Shown here piece after piece: positions 1 through 7,527 of a stretch of 64,000 nt of DNA. The DNA lies in the NCBI GenBank assembly GCA_014240065.1, contig JAAZXR010000011.1:1-64000 (forward strand), in the 5' to 3' direction. How positions within the stretch are numbered: position 1 is the stretch's first letter; every line of letters starts with the position of its first letter. Origin of the DNA: Myxococcales bacterium (GTDB taxonomy: Bacteria; Myxococcota_A; Polyangia; Nannocystales; Nannocystaceae). The notes below the pieces were generated by a model. That model had not been told where the DNA came from and ran no database searches. It was given only the letters and a program-made list of their open reading frames with translations. The translations under genes and the position numbers were made by a program.

Positions 1-87
1 GATCACGGCCTTCGGGTCTGGGTCGGGAGCGGGAGGCTCCTCCGTGCTGGGTTGCGTCGACGGTTCGGCCGGGGCGACTTGTTGCAT
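1..87 (-). CDS. Possible 5' end of a divergent gene leaving the window
   Basis: An open minus-strand frame starts with ATG at 87, four bases after a CAGGAG ribosome-binding site, and runs off the left edge. The 29 visible residues (MQQVAPAEPSTQPSTEEPPA and on) are rich in Pro, Glu, Ser and Thr, like a linker. An in-frame stop lies upstream near 190, and no ATG, GTG or TTG lies between that stop and the ATG. The frame overlaps the proposed start of the kinase gene, so either this is a shadow or the kinase start needs revising. No function can be given. Confidence 0.3.
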   Translation of the reverse strand, partial: MQQVAPAEPSTQPSTEEPPAPDPDPKAVI

Positions 88-1785
88 GCTCTCCTGCAGC
101 TGCTGCAGCGTGTCCTTCTCCTTGTTTCCCGCGCCGCGGCGCTCGAAGAGCGCGCGCGAGCCGCCAAGAGTATCAAGGTCCGGCAGCTATGGTTCCACGC
201 GATCTTTGAGGGCGCCCGCGACCCCATGATCATCGCCGATCGAACGGGCGTGGTCGCCGACGTCAACAAGGCGACCGTCGAGTTCACAAGTCGCGACAAG
301 TCGAGCCTGATAGGGTCCGACCTCGTCGAGCTCTTCGCCGGCGATTCTCGCCAGCAGATCGCCGGCGTCATCGCCGACATGGCGACGAGCGAGAGCCCAG
401 ACAAACTCCTCGACCTGAAGATGCAGCGCGCGGGCGAAAAAGCGAACGACGTGAGCGTCAGCATCACTCGCGTCGTGATCGACACGGAGCCGAAGACCCA
501 CATCGTCGCCCGTGATGTCACGCTCGTGAAGCGCGCCGAGCTCGAACGCGAACAGCTCGAGAAGCGCCTGCGGCAGGCCCAGCAGCTTGAGTCCCTCGGC
601 ACCCTCGCCGGGGGCATCGCCCATGACTTCAACAACCTCCTCGGTCCGATCGTCGCGTACTCAGAGATGCTTGAGCCATTCACCGCGATGGACATGGAGG
701 CGGAGGAGATGCGGCAAGACATCGTCGCCGCGGCGAGCCGCGCCGCCGACCTCGTCAAACGAATCCTGCACTTTAGCCGCAGATCCGACCGTCGAGTCCG
801 CACGCTCTATGTGGCGGAGGTCCTCTCCGAGGTCGCCCGCCTGCTCCAACGCACCCTCCCACCGGGGCTCAGCCTGGTCTTCGGACAAGTCGATGTGGAC
901 GCGCGAATCGAATGCGACCCCACCGAGCTTCAACAGGTCATCATGAACCTTTGCACCAACGCGATCCACTCCATGGAGACCAACGGGGGCGTGCTGTCCT
1001 TGACGATCGCGCGCGTGGGCGTGTCCTCGATCGGCGAACGAGATGACCCACTCGGCGACCTCGGCGAAGGCGACTACGTGCGCGTCTCCGTCGCGGACTC
1101 GGGCCACGGAATGACGCCCGAGGTTCGGGACCGCATCTTCGAGCCGTACTTCACCACGAAGGCGACTACGCGGGGAACTGGACTCGGGCTCGCGACCGTC
1201 TTTGGTATCATTCAAGACCTCGGCGGGACGATTCGCGTCCAAAGTGAGGTGTCGGTCGGGACCCAGTTTGATCTCTACATTCCAGCCTCCTCGAAGACCC
1301 CGGAAGTGATGCTTGAAGTGGGCGCGGTCGCCGACGTCAGCGAGCTCGGGATCGAGAATGTCCTCGTGGTCGATGACGAGCCGGCGAATATCCGCATGCT
1401 TGATCGCGTGCTCACCACGTTCGGCGCCAAGGTCACTGGTTTCACCGAGCCCGACGACGCCCTCACCTATCTGCGTGGGTTCTCTCGCGACTACGACGTG
1501 CTCATTACGGATCTGACCATGCCAAAAATGACCGGCGTCGAGCTCACGCGCGAGCTGAGGACATTTGACCGATATCTCCCGGTCATCGTGTACACCGGCT
1601 ATGGCGACGAACGTAACGAGGCGCAGGCGATCGCCGCCGGCGCGCGCATGATGATTCGGAAACCGGTGACTCGGAAAGTGCTGCTGCGGTCCTTGTCGAT
1701 CCTCGTCAAGGAGGGCTTCATCGCGACCGCCCGTCGGCGGCGAAGCGAGGAGTCCGCCAGCGACCCCTCGAAAAAGGCACACTGA
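52..1785 (+). CDS. Hybrid sensor histidine kinase (PAS, HisKA, HATPase, receiver)
   Basis: Probable cytoplasmic two-component hybrid kinase. A PAS domain (about residues 50-165, around DPMIIADRTG) is followed by a coiled linker and the phosphoacceptor motif GGIAHDFNNLL with His near residue 190. The ATP-binding domain shows the N box (LCTNAIHSM), G1 (ADSGHGM), F box (FEPYFTTK) and G2 (GTGLGLATVFGI). A C-terminal receiver domain carries VVDDEP and the phosphoacceptor Asp in LITDLTMPKM near residue 487, plus the conserved Lys of RKPVT. The frame is open to the window edge; TTG at 52 is the first visible start, TTG at 79 or 82 are alternatives, and the true start could lie outside. No cognate regulator gene is adjacent. 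The class is clear; the signal is unknown. Confidence 0.9.
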   Translation: MRRRFGRGDLLHALLQLLQRVLLLVSRAAALEERARAAKSIKVRQLWFHAIFEGARDPMIIADRTGVVADVNKATVEFTSRDKSSLIGSDLVELFAGDSRQQIAGVIADMATSESPDKLLDLKMQRAGEKANDVSVSITRVVIDTEPKTHIVARDVTLVKRAELEREQLEKRLRQAQQLESLGTLAGGIAHDFNNLLGPIVAYSEMLEPFTAMDMEAEEMRQDIVAAASRAADLVKRILHFSRRSDRRVRTLYVAEVLSEVARLLQRTLPPGLSLVFGQVDVDARIECDPTELQQVIMNLCTNAIHSMETNGGVLSLTIARVGVSSIGERDDPLGDLGEGDYVRVSVADSGHGMTPEVRDRIFEPYFTTKATTRGTGLGLATVFGIIQDLGGTIRVQSEVSVGTQFDLYIPASSKTPEVMLEVGAVADVSELGIENVLVVDDEPANIRMLDRVLTTFGAKVTGFTEPDDALTYLRGFSRDYDVLITDLTMPKMTGVELTRELRTFDRYLPVIVYTGYGDERNEAQAIAAGARMMIRKPVTRKVLLRSLSILVKEGFIATARRRRSEESASDPSKKAH

Positions 1786-1820
1786 GCGGCGTGTCCGACT
1801 CCAGAGGCCCGCGGCGGGGC

Positions 1821-3200
1821 TCAGGCGACCTCGTCACGGTCGATCTCAAGCGTCGTGTGACGGGACGGGTCAAAGACCTTCACGACGGGATGGTCGGTGC
1901 TCGACGCCCACACCCGGCCGTCTGGCTCGAACACCGTCACGGCCCCCCCGTACCCCGCCATCCCCTCGACGCGGCGGGTGTTGATATCGACCGATGCGTC
2001 GCACTCGAAGTTCAAGATGCCTCGCCGCATCACGAGGCGCTGACCATAGTGGATGTTCCTGTGACCATGGACGATCGCGCGGACCCCCGCGTCATGAATG
2101 TCTTGCACGCCGGCGCCGGTCAGCGGGAAATCGATGTCGCGATACTTGGTGCGGAAGGTGTTCCCGATGGGCCCGTGATAAAGCTCGAAGAGGTCTCGCT
2201 GCAGCAGGTCGCTGAAGGCCTCGTTCAGGCCCGCGACCCCCTTCTCCCGCAGGAGCTTGGCCGAACTGTCGCCGAGCCCCGCGTGCACAAAGAGGCAGCC
2301 CCCGTGGCGCACCGCGAGCTTCATCTGGCTGAAGAACCATCCAAACTCGCCGCCGGGAGAGAGCAACTCTCTCCCTTTCAGCGCCGCCGCGTAGATCTGC
2401 CACATCGGCATGCCGAGCTCGCGGCTCTTCGCGGTCATCTCCATGACCTTCTCGCGGATTCGAACGAGCTCCTTAAGCAACTTCTTGCGAGGGATCCGAT
2501 CACCGACGACCGCGGGAAAATCCGTGTACCACGACTCATCGGGAAGCAAGAGCTTCGCGAGCTCGTCGTCACTCGGATAATCGGATTGACGAACCTTCCC
2601 CTCCAGATAGTTCGTCCAGATCTCGTGAAACAAGGGCACGCTCTTCTTCCCCATCCGTACGAACAAATGGGCGAAGCGCGGCTCCTTACGCCCCAGATGT
2701 TGGAGCCCAACGAGGGTGCGCAGGTCATGATTCCCCGCCAAGATTCGGACACGCGCCCCCTTCGCTTGCAGCGCCGCGATGGCTCGGAGGAGGCGCAGGT
2801 TGTCAGGCCCCTTGTCGAAGCAGTCTCCTCCCACGACAAACTCGCTCGCCTTCCCCTGCTCGAGCAACTCGAACTCCTCGTCACCCTCGCCAAGTTTCTC
2901 GACCGCGCCGCTCGCCACGAGAGAGGTGAACCAGGCGTCCGTGTCGGCGTGGATATCGCACAGGAACACCACACGTCTCCCCGACCAAGACCACGGCTGC
3001 CCCCCGAGGTACTCGCGCACCGACGCTGGCTCCGCGTCGTACGGGGCCCCCTCATAGAGTTGGGAGGTGTTCGCGACCCGCGACCACCAGTCCGCCTCGT
3101 CGGGGAGCACCCCCTTCACCCACGCCGCGCCGCGACGTTCGAGCCCCAGTCGGGGCACCTCGGCGTCCTTCGAGCTCGATCCAGCACCTGAAGCGCTCAT
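1821..3200 (-). CDS. Calcineurin-like metallophosphoesterase
   Basis: Predicted dinuclear-metal phosphatase of the PPP/calcineurin superfamily. The signature blocks occur in order: DIHAD (D-x-H, about residues 72-74), GGDCFDKGP (the GDxxDRG-type block with Lys for Arg), LAGNHD (GNHD/E), then late His ligands in FVHAGLGD and VHGHRN. The frame is open up to a TTG at 3290, but that start would overlap the upstream phosphatase gene by 83 bases. ATG at 3200 (MSASGAG) leaves a 7-base gap and keeps the whole domain, so I prefer it; ATG at 3260 is also possible. It is probably co-transcribed with the histidine phosphatase. The substrate is unknown; protein phosphatase or Ap4A-hydrolase-like activity is possible. 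Confidence 0.87.
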   Translation of the reverse strand: MSASGAGSSSKDAEVPRLGLERRGAAWVKGVLPDEADWWSRVANTSQLYEGAPYDAEPASVREYLGGQPWSWSGRRVVFLCDIHADTDAWFTSLVASGAVEKLGEGDEEFELLEQGKASEFVVGGDCFDKGPDNLRLLRAIAALQAKGARVRILAGNHDLRTLVGLQHLGRKEPRFAHLFVRMGKKSVPLFHEIWTNYLEGKVRQSDYPSDDELAKLLLPDESWYTDFPAVVGDRIPRKKLLKELVRIREKVMEMTAKSRELGMPMWQIYAAALKGRELLSPGGEFGWFFSQMKLAVRHGGCLFVHAGLGDSSAKLLREKGVAGLNEAFSDLLQRDLFELYHGPIGNTFRTKYRDIDFPLTGAGVQDIHDAGVRAIVHGHRNIHYGQRLVMRRGILNFECDASVDINTRRVEGMAGYGGAVTVFEPDGRVWASSTDHPVVKVFDPSRHTTLEIDRDEVA

Positions 3201-3207
3201 CGCGTGG

Positions 3208-3912
3208 TCAATCGCCTCCGCCCGAGGATTCGGCGCGAACCTTCCAGGTTCCAGCCGCATGTCGCCACCGCGCGTCGGGGCGTCGTTCAAAGAGGATGGG
3301 CTCGCAGTGATGCATAGAGAGTTCCGGAACTCTGCCCAATTCTAACACGCCGAGCGCGACGGCTGCGTGACGAAATGCCGCGCCATGCCCGACAAAGAGC
3401 ACCGCGTGGGTCCGGTCAGCGCTGGCCGCCACAGCTCGCATGACTCCGTCCGCGTACGCGGCCACGCGAGCCCCGGCTTCGAGCAGCGATTCTGCGCCGG
3501 CGTAGGGCAGCCGGAACCGCGAGGCCGATTTCCAGCCGGTCGGCAATTCTCCCACTCGAGGATCTCGCCTCGCGACGGCTTCGATCTCCGAGACGCTGAG
3601 GTTCGCGAGAGAGCCGAGCCCGCGCTCCATCAAGTCGGGGGTCTCCACCACGCCGCCGACATCACGCCCGAGGGCCGACATCACGCCGCGGGCGGTCTCC
3701 ACCGCTCGAAGCAGCGAGGAGCAGTGGACGCGTGGACAAAGCTCCGCCCCATGCGCGGCCACGAGCTCGCGAAGCTTGTCCGCCGCCGCGCTGGCCTGCT
3801 CCCGCCCCTTGTCCGTCAGAGGATGAGGGAGCCACGCGCTCGGTACGCCCGGTGGCTGCGCATAGTCGCCGTGCCGCATGAACACAGCGTAGGTCGTCGG
3901 TGAGGTATTCAT
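3208..3912 (-). CDS. Histidine phosphatase family protein (SixA/PGM-like)
   Basis: A 234-residue phosphatase of the histidine phosphatase (phosphoglycerate mutase) superfamily. The catalytic RHG motif is in VFMRHGDY near residue 13, the conserved Arg follows in SSLLRAVETAR, and the second catalytic His lies in LFVGHGAAFRHA near residue 175. There is no signal peptide, so it should be cytoplasmic. ATG at 3912 is the only reasonable start. It lies 7 bases ahead of the metallophosphoesterase, so the two phosphatases form a likely operon. Families with this fold include SixA phosphohistidine phosphatases, cofactor-dependent mutases and alpha-ribazole phosphatase; the sequence alone does not choose among them. 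Confidence 0.88.
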   Translation of the reverse strand: MNTSPTTYAVFMRHGDYAQPPGVPSAWLPHPLTDKGREQASAAADKLRELVAAHGAELCPRVHCSSLLRAVETARGVMSALGRDVGGVVETPDLMERGLGSLANLSVSEIEAVARRDPRVGELPTGWKSASRFRLPYAGAESLLEAGARVAAYADGVMRAVAASADRTHAVLFVGHGAAFRHAAVALGVLELGRVPELSMHHCEPILFERRPDARWRHAAGTWKVRAESSGGGD

Positions 3913-4089
3913 GATCCCGCGGCGCTGCCTCGAACATCATAGCGCGGACGCGACGGCGGTCCCACATGCGCTCCGTCACCTCCGCGCCCCGCCGGCGCCC
4001 GCGTCCTTGAGCGCCGAACGCGCAGAGGCATGGCGTTCGATTGCCTGGTCGCTACACTCCCGACACCGCGCAGGCGAGCGGCGACACCG

Positions 4090-6390
4090 ATGCCAGGCGA
4101 ATACCTCATCTTCAACCTCCTGGTGCTCTTGGGTCCACTCGGCCTGAGCTTTTGGCACCGGACGAAGTTTGTCCACCTGTGGCCGCTCGCCTTCTCGTCC
4201 GCCGCGCTGGCGAGCGCGCCCTACGTGATCTGGGACGCCCTCGTCACAGAACGACACTGGGATTTTAACGAGGCGTATTCGTTGCCCATTCGCCTCTGGG
4301 GCCTGCCCCCGGGCGAGTGGCTGTTCTTCGTGACCGTCCCGTTCGCCTGCCTCTTCGCGTGGAAGTTTTTGATCAAACCGGAGCGTGGCGCGAGGCGACC
4401 GAAGCGTGGATGGATCTACATTGTCGCCGCGCTCCTCATCCCCGCCGGAGCCGCCCTGTGGACCGGCGGTAAGGAATACACGGCGCTCGCGCTCATCGCC
4501 CTCGGCGTGAGCGCCCTCCTGGACCGCGCGCTCGACACCGGCGTGACCGTGAACTCTCGCTATCCGCAATTCGTCGCGCTCTTGATGGCCCTGACCTTCG
4601 TCTTCAATGGATACCTCACAGCGAGACCCGTCGTCGTCTACAACCCCGCTTACCAGCTCGACATTCGCGTCTGGACAATTCCCGTCGAAGACTTCGTGTA
4701 CGGGCTGTCCCTCGTGAACTTCTCGGTCGTGCTGTTCGAGGCATTCACCCGCGCCGCGGGCCTGAGCCGCGGCATCGAGCGTCGATTCGGAGGCTACCGG
4801 CACCGCCTCAACGAGGTCGACGATCAGCTCCCGCGGACGCTGTCACAAACCGCCGAGGCCGAGGCCTCGAGGAGCGTGGCCGTCGTGGGCGGCGGCGTCG
4901 CGGGCATGCTCGCCGCTGCCAGCCTCGCCGAGCGAGGCTTCGACGTGGAGCTGTTTGAGGCCTCCGACCACGTCGGGGGGAAGCTCGGCTCATGGGAAGC
5001 GAACGTGGGCGGCGGCCGCAGAATGCAAGTGGAGCACGGTTTTCACGCCTTCTTCCGCCACTACTACAACCTCAATGACTTCCTCGACAGACTCGATATT
5101 CGCCGCTCATTCCGACCTGTTGAGGACTACACTATTTTGGACGGCTCTGGGCGCGCCTACGGGTTCGCAGACCTTCACCGGGCCCCGATCTTGAATCTTG
5201 TCTCGCTGCTCGGGACCGGCATGATGCGCGTTCGCGACGTGCTCCGACCCGAGATGAAGCGGATGCAATCGATGATGGAGTACGACCCGTCCGAGACCTT
5301 TGAGCGCTGGGATGACATCTCCTTCCAGTCCTTCGCCGACGACGTCAAACTCCCTCGCGAGCTTCAGCTGGTCTTCAACAGCTTCTCGCGCGCGTTCTTC
5401 GCCAGCCCCGAGCACATGAGCATGGCGGAGCTCATCAAGAGCTTCCATTTCTACTTCCTCAGCCACGACCACGGGCTGCTCTACGACATCCCAAATGATG
5501 ACCATGAGCTCACGCTCCTGGCGCCCATTCGCGCGCACCTCGAATCCCACGGGGTCGTCATCCGCACCTCTACCCGCGTCGAGAGCGTCGAGCTGGCGGA
5601 GGACAGCGTGAGCGTCGATGGTCGCCCGTTCGACTACGCGATCCTCGCGGCGGACGTGATGGCGACCCGGCGACTCGCGGCGCGCTCCACGTCGATTCAA
5701 CAGCGCGACCCGGCCCTCACCTCGAATCTTGAGCGCATGCGCGCGTCACAACGCTACGCGGTGCTCCGCGTTTGGATCGATCGTGACATCTCACGTGATC
5801 TCCCAGGGTTTGTGATGACCGATCGCGCGCAGCTCCTCGATTCGGTGTCGCTCTATCATCGAATCGAGCAGACCTCCGCGCGGTTCTCCGCCGAACATGG
5901 AGGCGGCGTCTTTGAGTTGCACTGCTACGCTGTGCCCGACGAGTTTGGCGATGATGAGAAGATCAAGGCCGCGATGCTCGAGGACTTCTTCGAGTATTTC
6001 CCGGAGCTGCGCGGCGCGAAGATCATGCACGAACACGCCTACGTGAAAGCCGATTTCACCGCCTTTCACACCGGCCTGCATCGATTCCGCCCCACCACAG
6101 ATACGGCGCACCCGCGACTGCTGCTGGCAGGCGACTGGGTCAAGCTCCCGTGCCCCGCGATGCTGCTCGAGGGCGCGGCGACCTCCGGCATGATCGCCGC
6201 CAATCGCATCCTTCAAGCAGAGGCCCTCCGTCCGGCGCAGCTGTACACCGTCCCCCTGCGGGGGTTTTTGCCACCCACCAAGCGGGGTCGCCCGTCGCCG
6301 TCGCTTCCGCGCGCGCCCGCCGTCCCCGCATCCCCCGAGCCACGCACAGACGCGTCTCCCCAAGAGCCCGACCGCTCAGGGCGCCCGTGA
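4090..6390 (+). CDS. Fused lycopene cyclase and CrtU/CruE-type carotenoid desaturase/methyltransferase
   Basis: Two enzymes in one 766-residue chain. Residues about 1-225 hold two copies of the small lycopene cyclase (CrtYc/CrtYd, CarR-type) membrane domain, with W-x-FN-x-x-YSL and GLPPGEWLFF in the first and IPVEDFVYGLSLVN in the second, about six membrane segments in all. From about residue 262 an FAD-binding domain begins (VVGGGVAGMLAAAS ... FEASDHVGGK) and continues with HGFHAFFRHYYNLN, typical of the CrtU/CruE enzymes that turn beta-rings into phi/chi aromatic rings. A Pro/Arg-rich tail ends the protein. ATG at 4090 begins exactly at the cyclase domain; an earlier ATG at 4030 adds 20 unlike residues. 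Lycopene to beta-carotene to isorenieratene-type pigment is the inferred route. The 3' end overlaps the facing Rieske gene by 15 bases. Confidence 0.88.
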   Translation: MPGEYLIFNLLVLLGPLGLSFWHRTKFVHLWPLAFSSAALASAPYVIWDALVTERHWDFNEAYSLPIRLWGLPPGEWLFFVTVPFACLFAWKFLIKPERGARRPKRGWIYIVAALLIPAGAALWTGGKEYTALALIALGVSALLDRALDTGVTVNSRYPQFVALLMALTFVFNGYLTARPVVVYNPAYQLDIRVWTIPVEDFVYGLSLVNFSVVLFEAFTRAAGLSRGIERRFGGYRHRLNEVDDQLPRTLSQTAEAEASRSVAVVGGGVAGMLAAASLAERGFDVELFEASDHVGGKLGSWEANVGGGRRMQVEHGFHAFFRHYYNLNDFLDRLDIRRSFRPVEDYTILDGSGRAYGFADLHRAPILNLVSLLGTGMMRVRDVLRPEMKRMQSMMEYDPSETFERWDDISFQSFADDVKLPRELQLVFNSFSRAFFASPEHMSMAELIKSFHFYFLSHDHGLLYDIPNDDHELTLLAPIRAHLESHGVVIRTSTRVESVELAEDSVSVDGRPFDYAILAADVMATRRLAARSTSIQQRDPALTSNLERMRASQRYAVLRVWIDRDISRDLPGFVMTDRAQLLDSVSLYHRIEQTSARFSAEHGGGVFELHCYAVPDEFGDDEKIKAAMLEDFFEYFPELRGAKIMHEHAYVKADFTAFHTGLHRFRPTTDTAHPRLLLAGDWVKLPCPAMLLEGAATSGMIAANRILQAEALRPAQLYTVPLRGFLPPTKRGRPSPSLPRAPAVPASPEPRTDASPQEPDRSGRP

Positions 6391-7368
6391 CCGAAGCGCC
6401 TCGGGGCGCTGACGTATCTCGGTGAATTCTCCTTGGCGCAGGGCGAAGGTCCGCTCCGCGTACATCGCGTCCTCCACCCAGAGCCGCGCCGCCCGACGCT
6501 CGATGAAGTAGGCCATGATGCGCTTGATGAGCGACGAGCGGGCGAACGCCAGAAATCCCGAGCGCTCCGAGGTCGCGACCGTGGCCTCGATGACCGCGCA
6601 CCGCGCCGTGTCAATCGGAGTCGCGTGAGTCTCCACCAGTGAACCCTCTCCCTCCCCCCGAACGATCGTCATGACGATCACTCGACTTGACGGGCAGTCG
6701 AACGTGGCGTCCACCTCCATCGCGATCCGCCCCGCGATCCGGTAGGAGACACGCAGCAAGATTGAGTCGGGGGACTCCTCAAGTACCCGCAACTTCGCGA
6801 AGCTGTGCGGGTGAAAATGAACGCCATGCCACGGGTCGAGTCGATTCGCGATCACGTCCTGAGGCTCGCAGCGCACCTCCATCCGGATCACCCCCGCGAG
6901 AGACTTCTCTGGACGAATCGGATGAACCGGCGCGTCTGTCAGGGGCTCGATGCCAGGGATTTGAACCCACGACAGGATGCCGTCCTCGTAGGTGCGCAGG
7001 GGCGCCCACGCGCCGTGGCGCGCTTCGCCGAGCGCCAGGCCATGCCACGGGCACACGACCTTCCCATCGCGCGTGGATCCGCAAGACAGGTCCGCGCCCA
7101 TGTGGGGACACGCGGCGGGCGCCACGAGGAGGCCCGACGGACCGCGCCAGGCGACGAGCTCGCGGCCGGACACCTCGAACCGCTGCAGCGTGTGACCGAC
7201 CCGCGACGACGCGTCGAGGACGAACCATCCGCCCGCCCCCTTCGCCATGGCATGCCGCAGCGCCTCCTGGATGCGCGCGGGGCTCGCCTGCTTCCAATCT
7301 TCTTCATGGGACAAGCCCGCCACCGCCTGGGGTTGTGGTCGCCTCCCGATGTGGATCAAATCCCGCAC
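6376..7368 (-). CDS. Rieske non-heme iron oxygenase-like protein (DUF5914 type)
   Basis: A 330-residue protein with an N-terminal Rieske 2Fe-2S domain: CPHMG near residue 87 and CPWHG near residue 106 supply the two Cys and two His ligands. Downstream, NRLDPWHGVHFHPHSF contains D-x2-H-x4-H, the mononuclear iron ligand pattern of Rieske oxygenases, so both redox centres appear intact. NRLDPWHG followed by HP-x-SF is, from memory, characteristic of the DUF5914 family seen in actinobacterial carotenoid clusters. It starts at GTG 7368. It converges on the carotenoid fusion gene with a 15-base overlap, which suggests a role in oxidising the aromatic carotenoid. There is no transmembrane segment. 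The substrate is an inference. Confidence 0.83.
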   Translation of the reverse strand: MRDLIHIGRRPQPQAVAGLSHEEDWKQASPARIQEALRHAMAKGAGGWFVLDASSRVGHTLQRFEVSGRELVAWRGPSGLLVAPAACPHMGADLSCGSTRDGKVVCPWHGLALGEARHGAWAPLRTYEDGILSWVQIPGIEPLTDAPVHPIRPEKSLAGVIRMEVRCEPQDVIANRLDPWHGVHFHPHSFAKLRVLEESPDSILLRVSYRIAGRIAMEVDATFDCPSSRVIVMTIVRGEGEGSLVETHATPIDTARCAVIEATVATSERSGFLAFARSSLIKRIMAYFIERRAARLWVEDAMYAERTFALRQGEFTEIRQRPEALRSRAP

Positions 7369-7480
7369 GCCCCAAGCATGGCGTCTCTTTCAGCGTTCGC
7401 CAGGACGGCGCGCTTGTCAGCCCCGTCAACCGCGCCGAACCGATAAATATTGAGTACTATCGAACACTTATGATGCAGAC

Positions 7481-7499
7481 CTCACGCGAGCGGCGTGAG
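7481..7499. other. Short hairpin between the SulP and Rieske genes
   Basis: CTCACGC and GCGTGAG form a perfect 7-bp stem around a 5-base loop in the gap behind the SulP stop codon. No T-tract follows on either strand, so a factor-independent terminator is doubtful. It may mark the end of the SulP transcript or help stabilise its 3' end. Confidence 0.35.
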
Positions 7500-7527
7500 C
7501 CTTCCTCGCCCGCGGACGGGTGAGCCT

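Noticed and set aside
1791-3191. A 466-residue open frame on the plus strand
   Set aside because: It is the exact antisense of the metallophosphoesterase, which has all catalytic motifs; the plus frame shows no domain and is His/Pro/Arg-rich as expected of a GC-rich shadow.
3976-4803. A 275-residue minus-strand frame
   Set aside because: Antisense to the lycopene cyclase domains; no recognisable features.
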